A stretch of DNA of 64,000 nucleotides from Limnochordaceae bacterium (GCA_014896305.1 JADBKQ010000008.1:112093-176092); one strand, 5' to 3'; counted from the first letter of the stretch, positions 47,083 to 55,422 are shown. Program-made: numbers and translations. Notes: generated from the letters alone by a model not told the origin.

Positions 47083-48552
47083 CTACTTCCGATCGATCTG
47101 AACCTTGAGAAAATGTGCCGAGCACGAAAAGCACGGATCATAACTGCGCACCAGCATCTCGCATTGCAAGGCGATCTCTTCATCCGAGCGGTCGAGCAGC
47201 GCCGGCACGTAAGCTTCCAGATCCCGCTGCATATTGGCCACGTTATGGGCCGTGGGCGAGACGATGTCCGCACTTTCGACCCGCCCTTGCCGATCCAGCC
47301 GGTAGCAGTGGTAGAGAAGCCCGCGCGGCGCCTCCGTCAGCGCTGCGCCTTCGCCGGCCCGCCCCGCTACCCGCGGCGGCCGGACCTTCCGCTCCACCTG
47401 CGAGGGGCTGTTTAACCAGGACAGCACTTCATCCAGCAAGCGACGGCTCTCCAACCAGGCAAACAGAATCTCCAGCGCCCGTGCCCGGATGCTGGCAAAG
47501 GTGTTGCCATCCGGAAACTCCCACCCCATCTCCTCGGCAGCCTGGCGAACCTCCGCCGGCAGATGGTGCCAGTTGAGGTTCATCCGGGCGAGCGGCCCCA
47601 CGAACAACGTGTCCCGTCCGCGAACGTACGAGTGGAGCGCATGGGATGGCGGCACGTGGCGCTCTTCGATCACGGCCCGGTAGGTGGCCGGTCGAGCCAC
47701 CAGCCCTCGGCTGCTGCGCAGCTCCCCTTCGTTGACGGGATACTCCTGCTCGTGCACGAGGGCCACAAACTCCACCTCATCTCGAACCAGCTGGGGCAGA
47801 CAGAGGGTAGCGACGAGGCGTAGCAGCACCCAGACGTCCTCTTCAGCCGCCGCCAGGCGTTCCCGCAAGGCTTCGCCTTCTTGCCGATCGGGTACGCTGG
47901 TAAACCCGCCGATCACCGCCGTCACCGGGTGAACGGCGCGGCCACCCACCCACGCGGTCAGGTCGTTCGCCAGCTTTTTGAGACGTAGCGCCCGCTCCAC
48001 CGCCGGCCTCAGCTCCGCGCGCTGGGCCATCTCCAGCACACTGGGATAGTGCAGGTAATCCGGCAGGGCAAGCAGGCAGACGTGCAGCACGTGACTTTGG
48101 AAAATCTGGGCCACGGCGAGCAGGCGCCGAAGCAAACGAACCTCTTCACTCACCTCCACTCCCAACGCGGTCTCCAGCGCCGCCAGGGCAGTGAGCTGGT
48201 GGGAGGCGGGGCAGATCCCGCAGATACGGGAGACCAGTTCAGGAACGTCGGTGTACGCCCGGCCTACCAGGAACCCCTGGAAGAACCGGGGGGCTTCGAA
48301 TACATCCAGGACCAGCTCCTGCAACCGGCTGTCCTCGATCTTGACGTGCAAACTGGCCTCGCCTTCCACCCGGGCCATGTACTCCACCTGTACCAGCCGC
48401 TGGGCTTGAGCCGGCTGCTGGTGCTGGCCTTGCTCTGGTTGTAGCTGAGGCTGTGACTGCAGCCGTTCCTGCCGCTGTTGCGGCTGCTGTGGCTGTGAAC
48501 CGCTGCCGGGGGCCGTCGACGCCAGCCCTGCCTCTGATTGAGCCTCGTTCAT
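47083..48552 (-). CDS. hydA: [NiFe] hydrogenase large (alpha) subunit, group 3b type
   Basis: 489-residue catalytic subunit. The Ni-Fe ligands are C111 and C114 (RICGICPASH) and C474 and C477 (DPCFSC). After H480 a nine-residue tail (FLKVQIDRK) is expected to be cleaved by the maturation protease. The L0 motif is ARVEGE at about 60-65. The order with 4Fe-4S, FAD and small subunits and the CGICxxSH form point to group 3b (NADP-linked bifunctional). Residues 1-52 are Gln/Pro-rich with a repetitive CAG/CAA tract. The ATG overlapping the small-subunit stop (ATGA) supports translation of that tract. Confidence 0.95.
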   Translation of the reverse strand: MNEAQSEAGLASTAPGSGSQPQQPQQRQERLQSQPQLQPEQGQHQQPAQAQRLVQVEYMARVEGEASLHVKIEDSRLQELVLDVFEAPRFFQGFLVGRAYTDVPELVSRICGICPASHQLTALAALETALGVEVSEEVRLLRRLLAVAQIFQSHVLHVCLLALPDYLHYPSVLEMAQRAELRPAVERALRLKKLANDLTAWVGGRAVHPVTAVIGGFTSVPDRQEGEALRERLAAAEEDVWVLLRLVATLCLPQLVRDEVEFVALVHEQEYPVNEGELRSSRGLVARPATYRAVIEERHVPPSHALHSYVRGRDTLFVGPLARMNLNWHHLPAEVRQAAEEMGWEFPDGNTFASIRARALEILFAWLESRRLLDEVLSWLNSPSQVERKVRPPRVAGRAGEGAALTEAPRGLLYHCYRLDRQGRVESADIVSPTAHNVANMQRDLEAYVPALLDRSDEEIALQCEMLVRSYDPCFSCSAHFLKVQIDRK

Positions 48553-49334
48553 CGCCGCTCCTCCTCCCAGCGCAGCGCGGCCATGGCCAGGGCGACGCCA
48601 GGCGCCGCGGCTGCGTACTTGCCCAGCTGGTTCTGGATGATGGCCCGCTCATACCCCTTCTCCTGCAGCAACCGGGCGAAGCCGGCCAGGTTGACGCCTT
48701 CAGCCGGCCCCCGGCAGCCCTGGCAGGATCGCCCCAGCCTGGGACACAAGGCTCCACAGCCGGCGGCGGTAATTGGGCCCAGGCAAAGCTCCTGCGCGAA
48801 AAGGCAGGCGTTCTCCCGCAACCGGCACTCCAGGCAAAGGCTGTAGTTGGGCAGGCGCGGGGTCGCCCCAATCAACGCCCCCTTGACCAGCTCCAGGAAT
48901 TCCTCCGGGTGAATGGGGCAACCGCGCAGGGTGGCATCGAGGCGCACGTAGTGCTCGACCGGGCGCGCTTCCACCGAGTTGAGAACTTCCGGGTGCTGGT
49001 AAACCTGCTGCTCGACTACCCGCTGAGCGAAGCGATTTTTGTTGGCCGGCACGCCCCCGAACGCAGCACATGATCCCAAGGCGACCAACAGCCGGCACTG
49101 CTGCCGCGCCTGTTTGACCCGCTGGATTTCCTCCGGCGAGGTCACAGCGCCTTCCACAAAGCCAATATCGTACGGACCCGGGTCCATCTGGCGGCTGGCC
49201 ATGGGGAAGTACGCGATTTCCACGGCCGCGGCAATATCTAGCAGGAGATCTTCGACGTTCAGAATCTGCAGTTGACAGCCGGCGCACGAACTGAGCTTGT
49301 AGACCGCCAAACGCGGCCGCCCACTTTCTTGCAT
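48549..49334 (-). CDS. hydD: [NiFe] hydrogenase small (delta) subunit
   Basis: 261-residue iron-sulfur subunit. The proximal cluster begins SSCAGCQLQ (C17, C20) and continues with LVALGSCAAFGG and ATLRGCPI. Cysteine-rich segments in the C-terminal half (CLECRLRENACLF, GCGALCPRLGRSCQGCRGP) bind the medial and distal clusters. There is no Tat signal, so the enzyme is cytoplasmic. ATG at 49332-49334, immediately after the hydG stop; the longer frame is out of family. Confidence 0.95.
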   Translation of the reverse strand: MQESGRPRLAVYKLSSCAGCQLQILNVEDLLLDIAAAVEIAYFPMASRQMDPGPYDIGFVEGAVTSPEEIQRVKQARQQCRLLVALGSCAAFGGVPANKNRFAQRVVEQQVYQHPEVLNSVEARPVEHYVRLDATLRGCPIHPEEFLELVKGALIGATPRLPNYSLCLECRLRENACLFAQELCLGPITAAGCGALCPRLGRSCQGCRGPAEGVNLAGFARLLQEKGYERAIIQNQLGKYAAAAPGVALAMAALRWEEERR

Positions 49335-49335
49335 T

Positions 49336-50259
49336 TCAGAACACCGCCTCTGGGAGGTAGCGCACATCCTTGTAGTTGAAGACCGGACCGTCTTTGCACA
49401 CATACAGAGGGCCGATCTGGCAATGACCACACTGGGCGACCCCACATTCCATGCGGCGCTCCAGCGATACATAGATCTGATCGCAGGTGAACCCCCGGTC
49501 CATCAACTCCAGGGTGACGAATTTCATCATGATTTCCGGCCCACAGGTCAAAACGACCGTGCCGGCCGGCAACGTCATCATCTGGTCGAATAAGACCGTG
49601 ACCGGCCCGACCCGGCCGTCGTAACGGTGCACCGCCACCGTGGCCCGGCGGATCAGCTCCTCGACTGCTTTATCCGTTCCCTTGTCTCGCCCCGGGAAGG
49701 AGACCGCAGGCGGGGGATTGGGTTCGAGGCGGTCGACCGACAGGAGCAGGCGGATCTGGGGATGAGCAGTCCAAACGTCATATTCGTCGACGAACAACAA
49801 ATCGGCGGGGCTACGTGCCCCATAGAGAATCTCCAGGCTGCCATAGCGATCGGAGTGGCGCATCACCTCCAGGATCACCGGGCGCAGGGGAGCGAGCCCG
49901 ATCCCACCGGCAATGAGCAAAAGGTTCCGTCCCGCCATCGCTTGCATGGGCCAGCCGTGTCCGTACGGGCCCCGCACCCCCACCTGACTGCCTTCCATCA
50001 ATCGGGCGAGCGCCGCCGTGACGTTGCCCACCGCCCGGACGGTGTGTTCAAACGTGTCGGGGGTATCCGCCGCCGAACTGATGGAGATGGGAGCCTCTCC
50101 GACCCCGAAGACACTCACCTCGTTGAACTGTCCCGGCGAGAACCGGTACGCCTGTTGCACCTCCGGCTCCAAAAAGCGCAAGGTATACGTCAGTGTGTCG
50201 GCTGTCTGCCGACGAATCCGCTGGATTACCGCGGGGCGGGGCGTCATCAGGTTTTGCAT
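49336..50259 (-). CDS. hydG: Hydrogenase FAD/NAD(P)-binding (gamma) subunit
   Basis: 307-residue ferredoxin-NADP reductase-like subunit. The FAD domain has RFSPGQFNEVSVFGVGEAPI, the NAD(P) domain LLLIAGGIGLAPLRPVILEV, and the C-terminal [2Fe-2S] site MECGVAQCGHCQIGPLYVCK, as in dihydroorotate dehydrogenase electron-transfer subunits and Pyrococcus HydG. It should pass electrons between NAD(P)H and the small subunit. ATG at 50257-50259. Confidence 0.95.
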   Translation of the reverse strand: MQNLMTPRPAVIQRIRRQTADTLTYTLRFLEPEVQQAYRFSPGQFNEVSVFGVGEAPISISSAADTPDTFEHTVRAVGNVTAALARLMEGSQVGVRGPYGHGWPMQAMAGRNLLLIAGGIGLAPLRPVILEVMRHSDRYGSLEILYGARSPADLLFVDEYDVWTAHPQIRLLLSVDRLEPNPPPAVSFPGRDKGTDKAVEELIRRATVAVHRYDGRVGPVTVLFDQMMTLPAGTVVLTCGPEIMMKFVTLELMDRGFTCDQIYVSLERRMECGVAQCGHCQIGPLYVCKDGPVFNYKDVRYLPEAVF

Positions 50260-50395
50260 CGTACTCCCCCCATCGTCGTGCCAGGGTTCTCGAGTTGCAG
50301 GTGGGAGTCACCACATTTCCGGCCAGGGAGGATGTCAGGCCGGTGTTGCCAACGATAGGCCGCGCATGTGAAACCGGTTTCTTAACGTTGACGGT

Positions 50396-51433
50396 TTAGC
50401 GTCGTAGTTGGGCCAACACTTCGACCGGATCGATCCCGGCCACACAGGTATCCACGCAGCGACCGCAACCGACGCAGCCAAACTGCCCATACTGATCGTT
50501 GAAGTAGCTGAACTTGTGATAAAGACGCTGTTTGACACGGGCTACCCGCTCGTGGCGGGGATTGTGGCCCAGGGCGACCCGGCTGAACTCCATGATCAAG
50601 CAGGATGTCCAGGCCATCCGGCGCTCACCACTTTGTAGGTCCAGGTTGAGCCGGTCTTGGACACTGAAGCAATAGCAGGTAGGACAGACCGCCGTACAGG
50701 CACCGCAGGACAGACAACGGTCGGCGATCTGGTCCCAGACAGGGTGATCCACGTTCATGTTGAGAAGGCGGGGCAAATTGTCGGTGTTGACCTTGCGTGT
50801 CACCGCCTGTTCCGCCTGAGCCTGGGCGGCCACCAGTTCGGCCAGCTCGCTGCCGGTCGTCTCCGGCAATCCGAGCACCCGCAAGAATGCCTCGCCCGCG
50901 GCTGACCCTGCTTGCACCAGGTGGCGGCCGAACAGCGGCGTGACCGCCAGGTCATACTCTTTGCGCGCAAACGGCCCACTCTGAAACGACGTGCAAAAGC
51001 AGTGCGGGAACGGCTGCAAACAGTTGGCCACGACCAGGAAGTTCTGCTGGCGGCGATGAGAATACCGCTCATCTGCGAAGAAACCAGTGTACACGCGGTC
51101 CAGGAGTTGAATTGCCCTCAGATCACAGGGGTGGATGCCCACCAGAGCCCAGGGATGCTGGCCATTGCCCAGGGGCTCTACCTCCCCTTTGCGAAAGCGA
51201 AGTAGGGTTTCCTCCGGAGCTCGATAGACTTTCTTGGCTGGTAACAGAGTGGGGGGAGCATCCAGCTTGACCTGGTCCAGTTCGTCGGGGGACAGGCAAC
51301 GAAGGATCACCCGGTTTTTCTCGGCAACCGGTGCCCAGATGTCATACGTCTGCGCTAGTGCTCGCAAGAGCTGACCCCAGGATGCCTCGTCCGCCACCCG
51401 GACCGCTGTCGCAATCTGTGCCGGCGGGGACAC
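50396..51433 (-). CDS. hydB: Hydrogenase 4Fe-4S (beta) subunit
   Basis: 345-residue subunit of the sulfhydrogenase beta type, first gene of the operon. Two ferredoxin-like clusters are CLSCGACTAVCPTCYCF and CVGCGRCVDTCVAGIDP, preceded by VGIHPCDLRAIQLLDRVYTG and the NCLQPFPHCFC block. GTG start at 51431-51433 after GAGGGTGAAAAC. A 136-nt gap with a 12-nt palindrome (GAAACCGGTTTC at 50370-50381) separates it from hydG. Confidence 0.94.
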   Translation of the reverse strand: MSPPAQIATAVRVADEASWGQLLRALAQTYDIWAPVAEKNRVILRCLSPDELDQVKLDAPPTLLPAKKVYRAPEETLLRFRKGEVEPLGNGQHPWALVGIHPCDLRAIQLLDRVYTGFFADERYSHRRQQNFLVVANCLQPFPHCFCTSFQSGPFARKEYDLAVTPLFGRHLVQAGSAAGEAFLRVLGLPETTGSELAELVAAQAQAEQAVTRKVNTDNLPRLLNMNVDHPVWDQIADRCLSCGACTAVCPTCYCFSVQDRLNLDLQSGERRMAWTSCLIMEFSRVALGHNPRHERVARVKQRLYHKFSYFNDQYGQFGCVGCGRCVDTCVAGIDPVEVLAQLRR

Positions 51434-51489
51434 GTTTTCACCCTCTTTCGTCTTAGTACGGCATCGCTTCCTTTCTAGGCCATATCATC

Positions 51490-51518
51490 ATATTACTCCT
51501 TTCCGCGGCGATTGTGAA
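51490..51518 (-). promoter_or_regulatory. Promoter of the hydrogenase operon
   Basis: Minus-strand TTCACA (51513-51518), 17-nt spacer, TAATAT (51490-51495), about 55 nt before the hydB start. Confidence 0.75.
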
Positions 51519-51529
51519 CATTTTCTTAA
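51512..51529. promoter_or_regulatory. Candidate Rex operator
   Basis: TTGTGAA-CATT-TTCTTAA matches the Rex consensus layout TTGTGAA-N4-TTCACAA: one half-site perfect, the other 5 of 7. It covers the -35 of the hydrogenase promoter, the place for redox (NADH/NAD) repression. No rex gene lies in the window. Confidence 0.55.
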
Positions 51530-51628
51530 GTCCACGGTAGCCGCGCATCGTCTCCCCGCTCCGATGCCCGTCCCGCATTCCACGGCCGGCGTTCCCGCAG
51601 GGCTACCCCTGGTGTGGGGGTACCAGAA

Positions 51629-51662
51629 GGCCGAGACCCCCGCGCCCGCGGCGGTCTCGGCC
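51629..51662 (-). terminator. Strong hairpin after pspAA
   Basis: GGCCGAGACC pairs perfectly with GGTCTCGGCC, and the interior CCGCG/CGCGG can extend the stem. It lies between the pspAA stop and the hydrogenase promoter and probably insulates the two. A second hairpin (TACCCC/GGGGTA) lies at about 51604-51622. The remaining 51530-51745 sequence shows no gene. Confidence 0.65.
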
Positions 51663-51745
51663 CAGCGGTGTTGCCACGCTATCGCTGCTGTCCAATCCTA
51701 CACGACCTACAGTGATTGCCTGTTTGCAACGGTTTCCCGCGCCAG

Positions 51746-52030
51746 CTAAGACCGAACCAGGTCCTGCGGGTAGCCGGCAAACAAGCTCTTGGCCTCCTCC
51801 AGGGTTGTGTCAGGAGCCGGCAGGATCACATCGGACTCCTTGAATTCGTCTGGCCGCAACCGGCGTCCCTGGGAGCGAACCAGGCTCAAAACGGCCGCGA
51901 AACCAGCTTTATACTGTGCGTCGTCGGATGTCCGGATCGATTCCAGTAACTGGTTGTCGATCTCGTCCAGCTTGCTCAGGGCTGCCCCGGTCAACTCGTA
52001 CTGACCTTCCGTGGCAATGCGGATGATCAT
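51746..52030 (-). CDS. pspAA: PspA-associated protein PspAA
   Basis: 94-residue acidic protein starting MIIRIATEGQYELTGAALSK, characteristic of the PspAA family that accompanies PspA in actinobacteria, archaea and some Firmicutes. Its ATG overlaps the pspA stop by one base (TGATG), so it is strictly coupled. A regulatory or PspA-binding role is assumed from association, not shown. Confidence 0.82.
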   Translation of the reverse strand: MIIRIATEGQYELTGAALSKLDEIDNQLLESIRTSDDAQYKAGFAAVLSLVRSQGRRLRPDEFKESDVILPAPDTTLEEAKSLFAGYPQDLVRS

Positions 52031-52731
52031 CAGCGTTGGACCTCCTTCTTGAGTCGCTCCAGGTCCGCGCTGGCCCCTGCCTTGATCTTCTCTTTGCTCA
52101 GCTCCTGGCTGACGTGGTCTGTGCCAGCCGTATAGTCAGGCAGCGCTCCTGAATTGACCAGCTCATCGATGGCCGCCGCCCGGGCTCGCAAGTTCTCCGT
52201 CTTCTCCTGTGCCCGCTCCAGGGCTAACCCGACGTCAGCCAACTCCTCGGACAGGCCACTGGTGGCCTCACCGATCTTCACCTGAGCCTCGGCCGCACCA
52301 TACTGGGCCTTGATCAACTCTTTTTGGCTACGGAAGGCGTCCACTTTCTGCTGCAGCCGCTGCTCCGTCGCCTGCAGCTTCTGGAACTCCTGATCGAGCT
52401 GGGCAATCTGCCCTTCCAAGCTCGAGATCTGGGTGGCGTAGCTTTGCTTGCGTTCGAGAGCCGCCAGCGCCAGATCCTCCCGGTTCAGCTGGAGCGCCTC
52501 TTTGGCCTGCTGCTCTAACTTCTCCATCTCCTGGCGGGCCTTCACGACCTGCAGCTCCAGCCGCTTCTTCGCAGACAACACGTCAGCTACCCCGCGTCGC
52601 ACCGATTGGAGCAGCTCGAGTTGTTTCTCGTACGAATAGTCGAGAGTTTGCCGAGGGTCCTCCCAGCGATCGAGGATCTTGTTGACCCGCGCCTTGAACA
52701 CCGTCGTCATGCGAGACATCAAGCCCACCAT
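52030..52731 (-). CDS. pspA: Phage shock protein A (PspA/IM30 family)
   Basis: 233-residue ESCRT-III-like membrane-stress protein. It is almost entirely coiled coil, from VFKARVNKILDRWEDPRQTL through QLNREDLALAALERKQSYAT. The ATG at 52729-52731 has AGGAGG upstream and the standard N-terminus (SRMTTVFKARVNKIL). The frame continues upstream to 53277 but opposite the serine-hydrolase gene, without homology. Confidence 0.93.
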   Translation of the reverse strand: MVGLMSRMTTVFKARVNKILDRWEDPRQTLDYSYEKQLELLQSVRRGVADVLSAKKRLELQVVKARQEMEKLEQQAKEALQLNREDLALAALERKQSYATQISSLEGQIAQLDQEFQKLQATEQRLQQKVDAFRSQKELIKAQYGAAEAQVKIGEATSGLSEELADVGLALERAQEKTENLRARAAAIDELVNSGALPDYTAGTDHVSQELSKEKIKAGASADLERLKKEVQR

Positions 52732-52782
52732 CACATACCTCCTCGATGGAAACCGACCGGACTTCGGCCAACGCACGGCTCC

Positions 52783-52788
52783 ATTATA
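52783..52788 (-). promoter_or_regulatory. Extended -10 element upstream of pspA
   Basis: TGCTATAAT on the minus strand is an extended -10, about 50 nt before the pspA start. No good -35 is found at 16-18 nt, so activation or another sigma factor is possible. Confidence 0.5.
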
Positions 52789-52860
52789 GCAGGAGCAAAC
52801 CGGTGGAGGTCGAAGTTGTGCCAGCAACCTATTCTCTCTCGGCAAAGGTGATCGTACCCA

Positions 52861-53760
52861 ATGAACCGGTCTAACGCCATGGCTGCGTACGAGAAACTGT
52901 CCCGCCTGGATGCGGCTTTTTCGGGACGCCTGGGAGTGGCCGCCATGGAGCTGCCCGACGACCCAGAGCCGGTTTTGCTCCATGCCGACGAAGCGTTTCC
53001 CACGGCTAGTGTCATCAAGCTTCCCATCCTGGTCGAATTCTATCGTCAGGTCGAAGCGGGCCTCCTTGCTCCAGAGGAGCATTACACTTTGCGCGCGGAA
53101 GATGCCGTGCCCGGCTCTGGCGTACTGAAGGAGCTGCAACCGGGGGCGGAGCTGTCCTGGAAGGACCTCGCCCAGCTCATGATCGTGGTGAGCGATAATT
53201 CGGCCACCAATATCTTGATCAAACAGCTGGGGCGGGAAAACATCAATACCACTTGCCACAGGCTGGGACTCGACCAAACCTACCTGGTGGGCCTGCTCCA
53301 GGTCCCGCCGGAACGCCAGACCGAGGAACAGCGAGCGGGCCGTCTATCGACCACCACGCCTCGCGACATGCTGCACCTGCTGCGCCAAATCTACCTGGGC
53401 ACGGCGGCCAGCCCATCTTCATGCCAAAAGATCATAGAGACTCTCCGCCATCAGCAGTACACAGACATCGTGGGCCGCTATCTCCCCTATGATGCCGACG
53501 CCGTCGAAGACGGTGAACCGGGCACAGCCATCATTGCCTCGAAGAGCGGAGCAATCCGCGGCGTGCGCAACGAGATCGGCTTCATCTGGAATCCTGATCA
53601 GTCCGTGGTTTACGCTTTTGCTTTGCTTACGCGGGACTGCCAAGATCCTCGTTTCTGGGTCGACAACGAGGGTGCACTCTGCGTCAGCCGGGCTAGCCAG
53701 ATTCTCTACGAGCTTTACACGGGCGCAGCTAGCGCAGCACAGTTTTGCTCTCTGCCGTAG
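52861..53760 (+). CDS. Class A beta-lactamase-fold serine hydrolase
   Basis: 299-residue protein with SxxK at ASVIKL, SDN in VVSDNSATN and KSG (KTG position) in ASKSGAIRG. The region where class A beta-lactamases have ExxLN is instead TEEQRAGRLSTTTPRDM, so true beta-lactamase activity is doubtful. No signal peptide is evident (MNRSNAMAAYEKLSRLDAAF), although most relatives are exported; a later internal start would not add one. It is divergent from pspA and ends at a terminator facing pspAB. Confidence 0.8.
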   Translation: MNRSNAMAAYEKLSRLDAAFSGRLGVAAMELPDDPEPVLLHADEAFPTASVIKLPILVEFYRQVEAGLLAPEEHYTLRAEDAVPGSGVLKELQPGAELSWKDLAQLMIVVSDNSATNILIKQLGRENINTTCHRLGLDQTYLVGLLQVPPERQTEEQRAGRLSTTTPRDMLHLLRQIYLGTAASPSSCQKIIETLRHQQYTDIVGRYLPYDADAVEDGEPGTAIIASKSGAIRGVRNEIGFIWNPDQSVVYAFALLTRDCQDPRFWVDNEGALCVSRASQILYELYTGAASAAQFCSLP

Positions 53761-53770
53761 GAAAGACAAC

Positions 53771-53793
53771 AGCCAGGTAGTGGCTACCTGGCT
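53771..53793 (+). terminator. Terminator between serine hydrolase and pspAB
   Basis: AGCCAGGTAG-TGG-CTACCTGGCT, a 10-bp perfect stem followed by TTAT on the plus strand, 10 nt after the stop. It may serve both convergent genes. Confidence 0.75.
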
Positions 53794-53810
53794 TTATCCC
53801 TGTGAGCGTC

Positions 53811-54434
53811 TCAGACGGGGCAGTTCCACAGAGCAAACCACCGGGTCTGGTCCTGTTCCACCGGCAGCTCGCGAGTGAGCAAGGCCGCCGCCCGCAGCTC
53901 CGGCTCGTGGTCGCGAGTCTTGGCTTGTTCGGATAGGGGCACGAAGGGATAGAAGTTGCCCCTCTTGTAGTTGAAGATCCAGTACCCCCTGAAAGTGTCC
54001 GCACCCTTCGCCGTAGAAGGGCGGGCCGATCCGCCGGTGTCTTGCAGGCGGAAACGAAAGACCGCGGCCAGGAGCTGCGGACCGTACCCTTGCTCCAGCA
54101 GAGTCTGGGTGGACAAGTGGATGAGATTGACCTCATCGTCCAGCTGCGGGTCGGCAATGATCACCCAGAGGTAGCCCAGCTCATCGCTGACCACCTGCAC
54201 CTCGCTCTGGGTCTCCGCTGCCCCCAGGCGCATCAACTCTTCGATCTCCTGGCGTGTCCGGTCGAAGTCACCGCCCAGCAAAGGTTTGAGACAAAGCCCT
54301 GCCCTTCCCGCTGGCTCCCATCCCAACGCCTCCTGGATGGTCACGATGGCAGTCACCAGGGCAAAGAGCTTGTCTGGCTTAGCCTGGGGCAATTTGTCGC
54401 GGCCAAACAGGGCGTCCAGGAAGCGAAACGGCAC
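53811..54434 (-). CDS. pspAB: PspA-associated protein PspAB
   Basis: 207-residue protein of the PspAB family. It begins PFRFLDALFGRDKLPQAKPD and contains AIVTIQEALGWEPAGRAGLC and GYWIFNYKRGNFYPFVPLSE. GTG at 54432-54434 chosen since GAGGGGGTGG precedes it; a GTG three codons earlier lies inside that site. The start is 19 nt after the htpX stop, so they form an operon. The function is inferred from linkage with PspA and HtpX. Confidence 0.8.
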   Translation of the reverse strand: MPFRFLDALFGRDKLPQAKPDKLFALVTAIVTIQEALGWEPAGRAGLCLKPLLGGDFDRTRQEIEELMRLGAAETQSEVQVVSDELGYLWVIIADPQLDDEVNLIHLSTQTLLEQGYGPQLLAAVFRFRLQDTGGSARPSTAKGADTFRGYWIFNYKRGNFYPFVPLSEQAKTRDHEPELRAAALLTRELPVEQDQTRWFALWNCPV

Positions 54435-54453
54435 GGATACCACCCCCTCGCCG

Positions 54454-55362
54454 CTAGCGCCGCCCCTGCATCTCCTGTTCGATCCGGCGCAGGGCAGCCA
54501 GCCGGTTTTCCAACGAGGGGTGCGTAGAGAAGAGCTCCATCACGGCAGCTCCCCGCACCGCGGGAATGATGAAGAAAGCGTTGAGGCCCTCAGCTGTTCG
54601 AAGGTCCTGCGCCGGAATGCGCTCCATCACCCCACTGATCCGGATCAAGGCGGAGGCCAGATTGGAAGGGGCCCCGGTCAAAATGGCCGATCCCCGGTCA
54701 GCCGCGTACTCACGATAGCGGGAGAGGGCGTTGGTCAGGAAAAAGCTGACCACCCACACCAGCAACGAGACCAGGTAGACCAGAGCAGCCGCATTCCCCT
54801 CCCGATCCCGATCGCGCCCTCCGGCTGGTACGCCAAACCAGAAGGACCAGCGAACGATCAAAGCGGCCACCGTAGCAAAAAAGCCTGCGAGGGTCATGAT
54901 CACCATGTCACGATGACGGATATGGCTCATTTCGTGAGCCAGTACCGCCTCCAGCTCCGCCGGGTTAAGGCGGTTGAGCAAGCCGGTCGTCACGGCCACC
55001 GCAGCATGTGATGGACTACGGCCGGTAGCGAACGCATTTGGAACCTCGGTCTGCATGATGGCCACCCGTGGCTTGGGCACATCGGCCAACTGCGCCAGCC
55101 GGGCGACCAGGGCGTGGAGCTCGGGTGCTTCCTGTTCGGAGACCTCCCGAGCGCCAGCAGAAAGCAGCACCAGACGATCGGAGAAGTAGTACTGGATTCC
55201 CATGGTGATGGCCACGACCACCAGGATTCCGCCGCTACTCATGCCAGACTGGAAGAGCACGTCTACAAAGAGCAGGTAGAGGGCGGCCAATAAGAAGAGT
55301 GTCAAGAACATCCGCACGTTGAGGCCCCAGTCGGTGGGCAACGTACGCCGGACCTTTGCCAT
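54454..55362 (-). CDS. htpX: Membrane zinc metalloprotease HtpX
   Basis: 302-residue M48 protease in membrane quality control. The catalytic motif is LAHEMSHIRHRD, the third zinc ligand is in SRYREYAADRGSAIL, and four hydrophobic spans are present (about residues 17-37, 43-60, 155-175 and 195-215). ATG at 55360-55362. With pspAB it matches the PspA-HtpX association known from several phyla. Confidence 0.95.
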   Translation of the reverse strand: MAKVRRTLPTDWGLNVRMFLTLFLLAALYLLFVDVLFQSGMSSGGILVVVAITMGIQYYFSDRLVLLSAGAREVSEQEAPELHALVARLAQLADVPKPRVAIMQTEVPNAFATGRSPSHAAVAVTTGLLNRLNPAELEAVLAHEMSHIRHRDMVIMTLAGFFATVAALIVRWSFWFGVPAGGRDRDREGNAAALVYLVSLLVWVVSFFLTNALSRYREYAADRGSAILTGAPSNLASALIRISGVMERIPAQDLRTAEGLNAFFIIPAVRGAAVMELFSTHPSLENRLAALRRIEQEMQGRR

Positions 55363-55393
55363 CTAACTTCCCTCCACATCTTGTCTTCCCCGG

Positions 55394-55422
55394 ATTGTAT
55401 TCTACAACGCCCCAATCGTCTA
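55394..55422 (-). promoter_or_regulatory. Promoter of htpX-pspAB
   Basis: Minus-strand TAGACG (55417-55422), 17-nt spacer, TACAAT (55394-55399), about 30 nt before htpX. Confidence 0.6.

Noticed and set aside
48395..48552. The Gln/Pro-rich start of HydA as a non-coding artefact.
   Set aside because: The frame stays open and its ATG overlaps the small-subunit stop (ATGA), which supports genuine translation.
52732..53277. N-terminal extension of PspA by about 180 residues.
   Set aside because: The added region lies opposite the serine-hydrolase gene and lacks PspA homology; an AGGAGG site marks the true start.
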